Assembly (NCBI GenBank): GCA_044232905.1
Contig: JBIIKZ010000087.1
Coordinates: 1 to 8,344 of the forward strand
Direction: 5' to 3'
Length of the DNA stretch: 8,344 nt
Origin: CANHVK01 sp044232905
GTDB taxonomy: Bacteria; Bacteroidota; Bacteroidia; Flavobacteriales_D; Crocinitomicaceae
The notes under the pieces were generated by a model. It was not told where the DNA came from. It worked only from the letters and a program-made list of their open reading frames with translations, and did not search any database. Below, one piece after another: positions 1 through 5,971 of the stretch (positions are counted from its first letter, which is position 1; every line of letters begins with the position of its first letter). A program made the position numbers and the translations under genes.

Positions 1-76
1 TTAAGCGTTTACTTTCTGCTATGTCATTATGTAAATTAATGATTGCATCGTTTATAATTTTAAATATTTCTTTCAT
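1..76 (-). CDS. Start of an unknown gene cut by the left edge
   Basis: An ATG at 74-76 overlaps the stop of the sigma-like gene in an ATGA arrangement, and the frame stays open for 25 codons to the window edge. The visible peptide begins MKEIFKIINDAIINLHND and looks like an amphipathic helix. The tight overlap suggests translation coupled to the upstream gene. Too little is visible to name a function; the gene could also end just beyond the edge. In many phages the gene after a late regulator belongs to the packaging module, but nothing seen here proves that. Confidence 0.5.
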   Translation of the reverse strand, partial: MKEIFKIINDAIINLHNDIAESKRL

Positions 77-570
77 TTCATTTCGTTGTTAACTCGTTCA
101 ACTATTCTATTCTTGCAGTTGGTTAAAGTGGTGTGAATACTCCTTACACTTATTCCAGTTGCTTTGTGTATTTTTCTGATTGACTTTTCGTGAATTGTGT
201 AAACTTCATAAAGTTTTTGATCGTAAAAGTCCCAGCTTTGAATTTCGCTATCAATTATTTTATTCAGCTCATTCTTTTCAATATCAAAATTTAAATCATT
301 GTCGCTAAAATTTTCTAAAACTTCAACCCCAACTTTTAATACCTTTGATTTGCTTCTTTGTAAATCGTAAAATAAGTTATGAAGTATTGAATAAATATAG
401 GAAACGTTTAATTTATCATTCCTGATCCAAACATCTTTGTCTTTGTGTGCGTGAACTTTTAGATACATTTCCTGAACTATATCCTCGTGAAAATCTACTT
501 CGCCAAACGACCTAACAATCCTTATCCAATCGTTATGCTTTTCTGAAACAAGTTTTAAAAGTTCGCTCAA
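73..570 (-). CDS. Sigma-70-like RNA polymerase factor (phage regulator)
   Basis: A 165-aa protein with the layout of a small group-4-like sigma factor. Residues about 8-75 resemble region 2: EDIVQEMYLKV (29-39) matches the region 2.1/2.2 helix, and SILHNLFYDLQRSK (61-74) looks like the DNA-melting and -10-reading helix. An acidic linker (about 85-110) follows, then a region-4-like helix-turn-helix at about 115-162, with KSIRKIHKATGISVRSIH as its core. Such proteins bind host RNA polymerase and direct it to particular promoters; in phages they often activate middle or late genes. The start is TTG: the only in-frame ATG lies at codon 36 and would remove region 2, and a stop lies just upstream at 583-585. 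A TACATTTG promoter element lies 18 bases upstream. It could instead be a non-sigma HTH activator with sigma-like folds. Confidence 0.72.
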   Translation of the reverse strand: MSELLKLVSEKHNDWIRIVRSFGEVDFHEDIVQEMYLKVHAHKDKDVWIRNDKLNVSYIYSILHNLFYDLQRSKSKVLKVGVEVLENFSDNDLNFDIEKNELNKIIDSEIQSWDFYDQKLYEVYTIHEKSIRKIHKATGISVRSIHTTLTNCKNRIVERVNNEMK

Positions 571-587
571 AGTATAAAATATTTATT

Positions 588-595
588 CAAATGTA
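588..595 (-). promoter_or_regulatory. Possible Bacteroidetes -7 element for the sigma-like gene
   Basis: On the minus strand this reads TACATTTG, an exact TAnnTTTG match, in the 82-base gap between the 39-aa gene and the sigma-like gene. No TTTG or TTG is found at the usual 17-23 bases upstream, so only half of the consensus is present. If used, the transcript would start near 582-585 and have a leader of only about 12-15 bases before the TTG start codon. Confidence 0.35.
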
Positions 596-652
596 CAAAT
601 TATTTTCTATTGATTGTTTTTGTCATGTTTTTTAACTAATAAACTGGACAAT

Positions 653-772
653 TTATTTCGGCATTACTCCGCTACATTTAGCAACTATTGCAAAAATAAC
701 AACTATTGCTACTCCGTAAATCATTCGCTCAAAGTTTTTACCAAGCGGTTCGTTTCTGTTAAATTTTCTCAT
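653..772 (-). CDS. Small single-pass membrane protein (39 aa)
   Basis: A 39-codon frame whose ATG overlaps the TGA of the preceding gene as ATGA and which ends in TAA at 653-655. The N-terminal 16 residues are basic and polar (MRKFNRNEPLGKNFER). Residues about 17-32 (MIYGVAIVVIFAIVAK) form one hydrophobic membrane segment, followed by a short tail containing Cys33. By the positive-inside rule the basic N-terminus would be cytoplasmic. The chain of overlapping starts and stops with its neighbours supports it as a real gene despite its length. No family is recognised. Small phage membrane proteins of this kind can act in superinfection exclusion, lysis or anti-defence, but nothing here selects among these. 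Confidence 0.6.
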   Translation of the reverse strand: MRKFNRNEPLGKNFERMIYGVAIVVIFAIVAKCSGVMPK

Positions 773-1029
773 AATTTTTCGATTTCTTGTTTAACTTGTT
801 CCCAAAGTAAATTTTTAACTATTAATACCCCACCTTTTAAATGTGCATCTTTTTCTAATTGCAAAATAATTTGTTTTTCAAATTCTATTAACTCATCGCA
901 TAAAATTAATGCGCATGTTTTAGCAGCGTATTTGTTTGCTATAAATCCATCTAGTTCGTCCCATTGCATAGTAGGCTCGTTAAACCTTTGCATTAACTCT
1001 AGTGCTTTTATTTTAGCTTCATTTTCCAT
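769..1029 (-). CDS. Small unknown protein (86 aa)
   Basis: An 86-aa predicted helical, acidic protein starting MENEAKIKALELMQRF. A longer frame reaches 1041 but would begin with TTG; the ATG at 1027-1029 is preferred and overlaps the upstream gene by 11 bases. Residues about 34-45 (AAKTCALILCDE) resemble a short AK-CALI-DE motif remembered from small unknown proteins of Bacteroidetes phages; this is recollection, not a search result. The rest is charged helix. Function unknown. It is followed directly, through an ATGA overlap, by the 39-aa membrane protein, so the two are probably translated together. Confidence 0.68.
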   Translation of the reverse strand: MENEAKIKALELMQRFNEPTMQWDELDGFIANKYAAKTCALILCDELIEFEKQIILQLEKDAHLKGGVLIVKNLLWEQVKQEIEKL

Positions 1030-1231
1030 AAACCAATTCAATTAATTTTCGTAAATCTCTTACATCTCTTATTCCGTATAATTCAAAATCGCTTAAATCA
1101 ACAGTAATTTCAGATTTACCATACAAATCTTTTGTGATATTAATAAAAACAGTAATATCTTTGTAATTCCAAGAATTACAATCCTCATCATACTCAAAGT
1201 CTAACGACTGTAATTGTGTAGCGCTAATCAT
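1019..1231 (-). CDS. Small unknown acidic protein (70 aa)
   Basis: A 70-aa protein with an ATG start that overlaps the upstream stop as ATGA. It is acidic (DFEYDEDCNSWNYKD near the N-terminus) and appears to alternate short strands and helices, ending in a basic helix (RDLRKLIELVYGK). No catalytic motif, signal peptide or membrane segment is visible. It belongs to the six-gene chain read from about 1782 leftwards. The small size and acidity would suit a DNA-mimic or inhibitor, but that is speculation and no family is recognised. Confidence 0.65.
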   Translation of the reverse strand: MISATQLQSLDFEYDEDCNSWNYKDITVFINITKDLYGKSEITVDLSDFELYGIRDVRDLRKLIELVYGK

Positions 1232-1428
1232 TGTACTTTGCGTTTAGATATTTCACGCCAATAACCTTGACCCTGCGGTGTATCAATCCAATCAAAAGCA
1301 AAGTCTATAAAATCTTCAAAACTTTCTATTTCTGAATCCATGTATTCGTAAAAATCATCACAATTTATCCTAAACTCCCTTTGTTCTTGTTCGCTTAAAA
1401 AAGCAAACCAATAAATACCTGTTTTCAT
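1228..1428 (-). CDS. Small unknown acidic protein (66 aa)
   Basis: A 66-aa protein starting at an ATG that overlaps the preceding TGA by four bases. It starts MKTGIYWFAFLSEQEQ; from residue about 22 to 50 it is strongly acidic and aromatic (DDFYEYMDSEIESFEDFIDF), then ends in a basic tail (REISKRKVQ). This patterned acidic stretch could be a protein-binding helix. The frame is open throughout and fits the tight gene chain, so it is likely real. No known family is recognised. Confidence 0.65.
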   Translation of the reverse strand: MKTGIYWFAFLSEQEQREFRINCDDFYEYMDSEIESFEDFIDFAFDWIDTPQGQGYWREISKRKVQ

Positions 1429-1637
1429 AATTGATTACAATTTTCGTTAAACCAAATTTCCGCTTGTTCTTGATTTCTGAATCTCTTAACAACTTCTTGA
1501 CTTTTGCTGTGCTGAATAACAAACCAACCGTTAATGTACCTAATTTCGTATCTAGGCTTTCTATCAGCTTTGATAATCGTAATCGTCAAAAATGCAAACG
1601 TTAATACAACCGTTGCAATAAATAATGAATCACTCAT
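1425..1637 (-). CDS. Small membrane-anchored protein (70 aa)
   Basis: From the ATG at 1635-1637 this encodes 70 aa. Residues about 5-24 (LFIATVVLTFAFLTITIIKA) are one hydrophobic span, followed by a basic stop-transfer patch (DRKPR) and a soluble domain whose pattern RYINGWFVIQHS ... NQEQAEIWFNEN suggests a small strand-strand-helix fold. This tail loosely resembles DUF2188-like domains, which is a guess. A longer frame to 1682 starts at TTG and would bury the ATG inside a lysine/arginine-rich stretch that is really the 3' end of the upstream gene, so it is rejected. The start overlaps the preceding gene by 8 bases (ATGAGTGA) and the stop overlaps the next as ATGA. It probably faces the cytoplasm or periplasm from the inner membrane. 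Confidence 0.66.
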   Translation of the reverse strand: MSDSLFIATVVLTFAFLTITIIKADRKPRYEIRYINGWFVIQHSKSQEVVKRFRNQEQAEIWFNENCNQL

Positions 1638-1782
1638 CTTTTTTCGTTTTTTTCGTTTCAAATTCTTGCAATGTCTTTGCAAATTCTTTCAATGTAGGAA
1701 CGTTTTTACGTGTTACCCTAACTTGTACCTGGACGCCGTCTTTAATTGCTTTACGTCCCGCGTTACGTTCATTCTTTTTCAT
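1630..1782 (-). CDS. Small basic protein, possible DNA binder (50 aa)
   Basis: A 50-codon frame (ATG at 1780-1782, TGA at 1630-1632) that begins MKKNERNAGRKAIKDGVQV and is rich in Lys/Arg throughout. The order is a basic arm with NAGRK, one likely beta strand (VQVQVRVT), then a helix (VPTLKEFAKTLQEFE) and a Lys-rich tail. That order is reminiscent of ribbon-helix-helix regulators, but it is too short and divergent to claim. It is the first gene of the six-gene chain, and the TATATTTG promoter element ends three bases before its ATG, so its mRNA may be nearly leaderless. Codon use differs somewhat from its neighbours, with more CGT, GCG, GTC and ACG. Confidence 0.65.
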   Translation of the reverse strand: MKKNERNAGRKAIKDGVQVQVRVTRKNVPTLKEFAKTLQEFETKKTKKDE

Positions 1783-1785
1783 ACG

Positions 1786-1816
1786 CAAATATAACACTAT
1801 TATTTTAATAAACTAA
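1786..1816 (-). promoter_or_regulatory. Bacteroidetes-type promoter for the six-gene chain
   Basis: On the minus strand TATATTTG (1786-1793) is an exact TAnnTTTG match. Nineteen bases upstream is TTAG (1813-1816), one base from the TTTG -33 consensus. The -7 element ends only three bases before the ATG at 1782, so the expected start of transcription falls on or within a few bases of the start codon. It lies in the 38-base gap after the nuclease gene, consistent with a fresh transcript for the small genes. Confidence 0.5.
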
Positions 1817-1820
1817 TATT

Positions 1821-2165
1821 TTATAAATATTCTTTAACTATATCCTGAAATTCTGCAAGCGTTCTAACTAAATGATATTCAAAACCTAATTTTTTAACGC
1901 TATTTTCAAACTCTATTTGCGTTTCTCTTTGCTTTCCTTTTTCATCTTTACACTCAATAAATAAAATTTTGTTTGGAATAATAACAATTAAATCACTTAC
2001 TCCGGATTTCATACCTAATGCTTTTTTATACATTTGTTCCCTTGCATTTTTTCCCTCGTTTGGAACGCTAAAAATTAAACATTGTGGATTACTATTTTTT
2101 AAACAATAATTGTTATTAAACCAAATTACTATTTCTTGCTGAATTTTTGATTCGTCTTTTTTCAT
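1821..2165 (-). CDS. VRR-NUC family nuclease (PD-(D/E)XK fold)
   Basis: A 114-aa stand-alone VRR-NUC domain, the usual size for phage members. Expected active-site residues are visible in order: E11 in the first helix, D58 in GMKSGVSDLIV, E71 and K73 in LFIECKDEKG, and Q83 in the following helix. SVPNEGK at 33-39 is the family's substrate-side signature. Relatives include the nuclease domain of FAN1 and phage enzymes that cut branched or flapped DNA with a divalent metal. The ATG at 2163-2165 is the only start that keeps E11. Its first 50 bases overlap the end of the helicase gene in another frame, so the two are probably translationally coupled and may act together in resolving replication or recombination intermediates. 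The family assignment is strong; the exact substrate is not known. Confidence 0.85.
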   Translation of the reverse strand: MKKDESKIQQEIVIWFNNNYCLKNSNPQCLIFSVPNEGKNAREQMYKKALGMKSGVSDLIVIIPNKILFIECKDEKGKQRETQIEFENSVKKLGFEYHLVRTLAEFQDIVKEYL

Positions 2166-3627
2166 CTAGTAAATTTATTATAAATTCTTTATGCCAACCG
2201 TTATTTTTCTTATCGTATTTCTTGCACCATTTTTCTAGTTCAATAATTCCCATACTATTGCTGTATTCATTTGTTACAATGCTTTCATATTTACTTTGAT
2301 AATTCACAATGTGTTCTGCAATTTTATGAAGTACCGCATACGGTTTCCAGGATCTCTCTTCAGCTAATTGGTAAAGTTTATCTGTTGGAATGTTTATTGG
2401 TTTATCTCTAGTCAATAAAAATAACTGTTGGTCCTTTTCTTCTTTAGCTTGCTTTTCTCTTTCTTCTTCAAAATCATGGCCACAATTTTCACAAACAACT
2501 TTTCGTGTATGTTGAATAAACCCGCAACCTGGACACTCCTTAATTGGTGCTGCGCTTTCTTTGTTTCCTTTCTTTTCTTTTTTAGTGCCTTTTTCAAACA
2601 TAGTTTTCCAATCAAAAAAGTCATCGTAAAAACCATGTCTAGTTGTATTTTTACCCAAATCAATAACAAAGAATTTATCTTTATTTTGGCTTAACCTGGA
2701 ACCTCGACCAATCATCTGTAAATACAAAGGCAAAGATTTTGTAGCACGATTTAAAACAATAGCCTCAACTGTTGGCTCATCGTAACCTGTTGTTAATACT
2801 CCTACATTACACATTATTCCATGCGCATCATTTTTAAAATCCTCTATTGCCTTTTTTCTTTCGTTTGTTGGTGTTTCTCCAGTAATTGAATACACATTAA
2901 GACCTTCATTTTTAAATGCGTTAAAAACAGCTAAATTGTGATTTACATTTACATTAAAAATGATTGTCTTTTTCCCGGCTATTTTGGACCAATACGCATT
3001 AATTACATTCTTAACCATTTTTTCAGACGAATAAAAATCTTCCATTTCTTTTTCGTCAAAATCTCCACCTCTTATTTTAAATTTTTGCTTTGAAACGAGA
3101 TCACTTGCAAAACCATAAACTTCACAATTCAAAAGAAATTTATTTTCTATCAAATAAGGAATATTTGTAGGCATTATTAAACTGTGAAAATAATCGGCTA
3201 ATGGTTTTTCGCTTACCGGTGTTGCAGAAACTCCAACAACTTTTGTTTCGACCTTGTCAAAAAATGGTAACTTTCTGAAATTTCCTATGTGAGCTTCGTC
3301 AATAATAACCAAACCAAAACCAGGAAGTTTATCTATTCGTCTGTTTAATGTTTCAACCATTGCCACATAAAAATCGTAATCATGCGGAATTACTTTTATT
3401 CCTTTTTCAATTTTAAAACATTTTTCTCCAAGTGATAAAAACGCTTGTTGCAAAAGTTCTTGTCTGTGTACAACAATTAGTACTTTTTGGATATTTTCAG
3501 CAAAGTGTCTTTTTGCCAATTCACAAAATGTAAATGTCTTACCACTTCCTGTTGGCATCTGTAACATTACATTTCCGTTTATTTTTTCTATTTGGTCAAT
3601 CGCCAAATTTTGATAATTTCTAAGCAT
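2116..3627 (-). CDS. Superfamily 2 DNA helicase with C-terminal zinc ribbon
   Basis: From the ATG at 3625-3627 this is a 503-aa SF2 ATPase/helicase. Motifs in order: MLRNYQ Q-like entry (1-6), Walker A MPTGSGKT (24-31), motif II DEAH (110-113), motif III SAT (134-136), motif V around TTGYDEP (279-285) and motif VI QMIGRGSR (304-311). A four-Cys zinc ribbon follows (CPGC and CENC, Cys 365/368/379/382), then a charged helical tail. It resembles phage DEAD/DEAH helicases used in replication, recombination or restart. The frame is open further, to a GTG at 3690 and an ATG at 3663, but those codons run through 10-bp repeats whose spacing is not a multiple of three. SF2 helicases usually begin just before the LRxYQ motif, so 3627 is preferred. 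The 3' end overlaps the VRR-NUC gene by 50 bases. The four cysteines may bind zinc for DNA contact. Confidence 0.88.
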   Translation of the reverse strand: MLRNYQNLAIDQIEKINGNVMLQMPTGSGKTFTFCELAKRHFAENIQKVLIVVHRQELLQQAFLSLGEKCFKIEKGIKVIPHDYDFYVAMVETLNRRIDKLPGFGLVIIDEAHIGNFRKLPFFDKVETKVVGVSATPVSEKPLADYFHSLIMPTNIPYLIENKFLLNCEVYGFASDLVSKQKFKIRGGDFDEKEMEDFYSSEKMVKNVINAYWSKIAGKKTIIFNVNVNHNLAVFNAFKNEGLNVYSITGETPTNERKKAIEDFKNDAHGIMCNVGVLTTGYDEPTVEAIVLNRATKSLPLYLQMIGRGSRLSQNKDKFFVIDLGKNTTRHGFYDDFFDWKTMFEKGTKKEKKGNKESAAPIKECPGCGFIQHTRKVVCENCGHDFEEEREKQAKEEKDQQLFLLTRDKPINIPTDKLYQLAEERSWKPYAVLHKIAEHIVNYQSKYESIVTNEYSNSMGIIELEKWCKKYDKKNNGWHKEFIINLLDEKRRIKNSARNSNLV

Positions 3628-3640
3628 ATTTTTATTTTTT

Positions 3641-3897
3641 ATCTGTATACCATCTGTAAACATCTGTAAACCTCTAACTATCTGTGCCACAATACCGAGT
3701 TTACAGATTTACAGATTAACACATTATTTTACATATTTACCTACATGAAATTATTTTTAATTTTTTTTTTAATTTTTTTTTCACGTTGGCTATCCTAACA
3801 AAAAAACAACTTTTATCTGTAACTGTAAACTCCATTCTGATATTTAACAAGTTAAGGTTTACAGATGTTGTTATAAATCAATTTGTAAACGGTAAAC
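3641..3897. repeat. Cluster of 10-bp repeats, candidate origin or operator array
   Basis: The unit ATCTGTAAAC occurs on the plus strand at 3652-3661 and 3662-3671 exactly, with near copies at 3641-3650, 3680-3686 (first six bases), 3815-3823, 3821-3830 and 3881-3890 (one mismatch). The reverse complement GTTTACAGAT occurs at 3699-3708 and 3857-3866 exactly, and at 3707-3716 with one mismatch. Copies at 3641-3671 are spaced about one helical turn apart. The cluster fills the gap between the primase-helicase and helicase genes and surrounds a long A/T tract. Short repeats in both orientations next to replication genes are typical of iteron-like origins; they would also serve as binding sites for a repressor. 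The repeats are seen directly; the role is inferred. Confidence 0.72.
3754..3781. other. Homopolymeric T tract, possible DNA-unwinding element
   Basis: This stretch is almost entirely T on the plus strand, with runs of 5 (3754-3758), 10 (3761-3770) and 9 (3773-3781) split by AA pairs. It sits in the middle of the repeat cluster with no coding frame across it. Such tracts melt easily or bend DNA, as in origin unwinding elements. On the minus strand, the direction of transcription, it is A-rich, so it is not an intrinsic terminator for the genes here. Confidence 0.45.
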
Positions 3898-5952
3898 GCG
3901 CATTAATTTTCCATTTATTTTTTTCATTTCTTGTTCTATTCCAACTTTTTTAAGTGCCTGGCCAATTCTTTTTGTGTTTGTGCGAAGTGATGGAAATTGC
4001 TTTTCAAGGCCCAATTTGATATCCGTTGAAGTCATGTAATTATATTGGTCAAATTTGCAGTACCTAGAAATTAAATCCTCTTCTTGCCAAACCTCAGTAT
4101 TTTTTAAAGTTGATTGATTTAAAAAGTCTATTTCTCCTTTTTCTAAAAACCAACCTTGAGGATCAATTTTCCATTCGTTGTACAATTCAATAAATAATTT
4201 TGTCTTATCAATACCTTTAAATTTATCAATATCAAAAGCAATTAAGTTAATTGGAATTATACGTCTGTTTCCGGTTGGATCGTTTATTACTTCGCTATCA
4301 TTTGAAGTTCCACCAAGCACTGCTAAACGGTTTAAATCTTCCGTTATTCTACCATAAGGCGCGCGAATAGAAAATGTTTGTTGTGAAGATAAACGCTTCA
4401 ATTTTGTAGCATCTTTTTTTGATTTTCCTCCAAATTCATCATCTACAATTAACAATTTTTTACACATTAAAATTTCAGAATCTTTACCCTCATCCAAATT
4501 TGATTCAGCGTAATATTTACGAAGTTCCTTTGGTAAAAGATTTCTAAAAAATTCTGTTTTTCTTACTCCTTGTTCTCCTACCAATACCAAAATCATAAGC
4601 GAATAAGTACCGAAACTAGAACCGATAATACCAAGTAACCATTTTTTTAAATAGATATCCAAATAGTCTTCAATATTCCAAAACTCCTCATCTTTGAAAA
4701 TTTGCGCGTCTATTGTAAAACATGATTTTAGTTTATCAAATTCATTTTCCGGAATGATATTTTGATTGTTTAAAAAGAAGTCATGAATAGGATTGAAACT
4801 AGGTGTATTTTCTTTTGATTGTATTAAAGTCCAAACTTTATCTTTAGATATTTTTTCATCTATTTTATGCCAAACTAATGAATAAAATTGCGCCATTTCT
4901 CTATCTGTCATTTCCTGGCCTTTCATTTCAAAGTTTCTAGTTATTTCATTAAATTTAATTTTTTTCAATTTTATCAAATCAATGATTTCATCTAGCTCTG
5001 TTTTTTCCTTAGTGCCAGGTTTTAAATTTTCAACAATATTATCATTGTCTTCAATGCCTAATTCTTTTAAAGTTTCCTTTGGATTTTCTGAAAGTTTAAT
5101 AACGGATTTAATTGTTTCTGTTTTTTCAGATGTCAAAGAAATTCCGGCATCTTTAAACTTCCAATAAACTGTTGCAATAGAAACGCCGGTTTCTTTTCTT
5201 GCACATGCTTTTTGATAATGTTTTGATGCTTTTACTTCATCGTATTTTGACGAAGCTCTACAAAGTGAATGAAAATAATTTTCTCCATTTGCTCCAAACT
5301 CCGAAGCTAAAGCAAAGGCTAATTTTATGTAATCTGAATATTCATCAAAAAGATTCATTGAGCTTGCCTGGTTAACCATGTCATCAAAATCTGACTTAAC
5401 TACAAATGGTTTATAATTTTTGCGTTCAACTTCTTTTTTCTTAAGATATTTTTTGAAAACTTTTGACTTTTCATTAATTAATAATTCAGGATCATAGGAA
5501 ACAAATCTAAGTCTTGAAACGTCTTTGCATGATTTATCTACAACGATTGAATAATTTACAAAGAAATAATCTTCAAGGCCTAGAAACGCGTCTAAATGTC
5601 GCTCACTATCAATCTTTACATAAACGGCAAACCCAAACCCTCCAGCTGACCGGTGTATGCAATGCACAAATTGATCGCTTTTCAGTGATTCAATGTCAAT
5701 TTCACAAATCTGGTCCTTTGCATCAACATCAATACAAATTAATCCGGAATGTTTAAGCAAATTATTTGCTTTCCTTTCTTTAAACACTCCGCTTGCTGTT
5801 ACGGCATGCAATGTTTCTTTTTTTCTTTTTCCTGTTCTATAATCCAGGATTTCATCTTGCCACTGACCGTTTTTAATACCATCAAAAAATGCTTCGATTG
5901 ATAAATTTCGTTCACTGTTTGAATCTTTTGCATGCTTAAAAATACTTACCAT
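3871..5952 (-). CDS. BT4734/VirE-type primase-helicase
   Basis: A 693-aa multidomain replication protein from the ATG at 5950-5952. The N-terminal region resembles BT4734-like primase-polymerase domains: acidic motif ICIDVD (D75, D77), Gly-rich RSAGGFGFAVYV (101-112), then D139 and SRLRFVSYDP (146-155). Residues about 204-272 match the primase-linked PriCT-2 helical domain (FHSLCRASSKYDE). A VirE-like P-loop ATPase follows: Walker A GEQGVRKT (459-466), Walker B LLIVDDEF (500-507), sensor-like GGTSND (547-552) and GNRR (561-564). The last 55 residues look like a winged helix. By family it should prime DNA synthesis and unwind the template. In the Walker A an Arg replaces the common Gly before Lys-Thr. 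The frame extends to an ATG at 6004-6006, but the extra residues are hydrophobic, lie inside a hairpin, and precede the VSIFK sequence where relatives are recalled to begin. A promoter and structured leader lie upstream. Confidence 0.85.
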   Translation of the reverse strand: MVSIFKHAKDSNSERNLSIEAFFDGIKNGQWQDEILDYRTGKRKKETLHAVTASGVFKERKANNLLKHSGLICIDVDAKDQICEIDIESLKSDQFVHCIHRSAGGFGFAVYVKIDSERHLDAFLGLEDYFFVNYSIVVDKSCKDVSRLRFVSYDPELLINEKSKVFKKYLKKKEVERKNYKPFVVKSDFDDMVNQASSMNLFDEYSDYIKLAFALASEFGANGENYFHSLCRASSKYDEVKASKHYQKACARKETGVSIATVYWKFKDAGISLTSEKTETIKSVIKLSENPKETLKELGIEDNDNIVENLKPGTKEKTELDEIIDLIKLKKIKFNEITRNFEMKGQEMTDREMAQFYSLVWHKIDEKISKDKVWTLIQSKENTPSFNPIHDFFLNNQNIIPENEFDKLKSCFTIDAQIFKDEEFWNIEDYLDIYLKKWLLGIIGSSFGTYSLMILVLVGEQGVRKTEFFRNLLPKELRKYYAESNLDEGKDSEILMCKKLLIVDDEFGGKSKKDATKLKRLSSQQTFSIRAPYGRITEDLNRLAVLGGTSNDSEVINDPTGNRRIIPINLIAFDIDKFKGIDKTKLFIELYNEWKIDPQGWFLEKGEIDFLNQSTLKNTEVWQEEDLISRYCKFDQYNYMTSTDIKLGLEKQFPSLRTNTKRIGQALKKVGIEQEMKKINGKLMRVYRLQIDL

Positions 5953-5971
5953 AAAAATGTATAAAAATGAA

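Noticed and set aside
600..626. Eight-codon minus-strand open frame before the sigma-like gene
   Set aside because: Too short to separate from chance; a leader peptide cannot be supported.
653..672. Weak inverted repeat after the 39-aa gene as a terminator
   Set aside because: Only a short A/T stem with a wobble pair and no proper T run.
691..698. TATTTTTG on the minus strand, a TAnnTTTG match
   Set aside because: It lies inside the 39-aa gene, has no clear -33 partner, and such matches are frequent in AT-rich DNA.
614..1045. Long plus-strand open frame (143 codons)
   Set aside because: It lies opposite three minus-strand genes that share tight start-stop overlaps, and its Ser/Phe/Cys-rich translation is typical of the antisense of AT-rich coding DNA.
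1534..1816. Two plus-strand open frames
   Set aside because: They are antisense to the 50-aa and 70-aa genes, which have well-formed overlapping junctions and a promoter.
2412..2694. Open frames on both strands inside the helicase gene
   Set aside because: They overlap the motif VI to zinc-ribbon part of a clearly real helicase and have low-complexity translations.
3800..3866. Intrinsic terminator after the primase-helicase
   Set aside because: Repeat copies at 3857-3866 and 3823-3830 can pair and a T7 run follows on the transcript, but the loop is long, the stem is AT-rich, and the pairing is explained by the repeat cluster.
3641..3897. CRISPR array
   Set aside because: The repeats are only 10 bp, occur in both orientations and lack regular unique spacers; no cas gene is near.
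4982..5756. Plus-strand open frames inside the primase-helicase gene
   Set aside because: They are antisense to conserved domains and lack any start context or motif.
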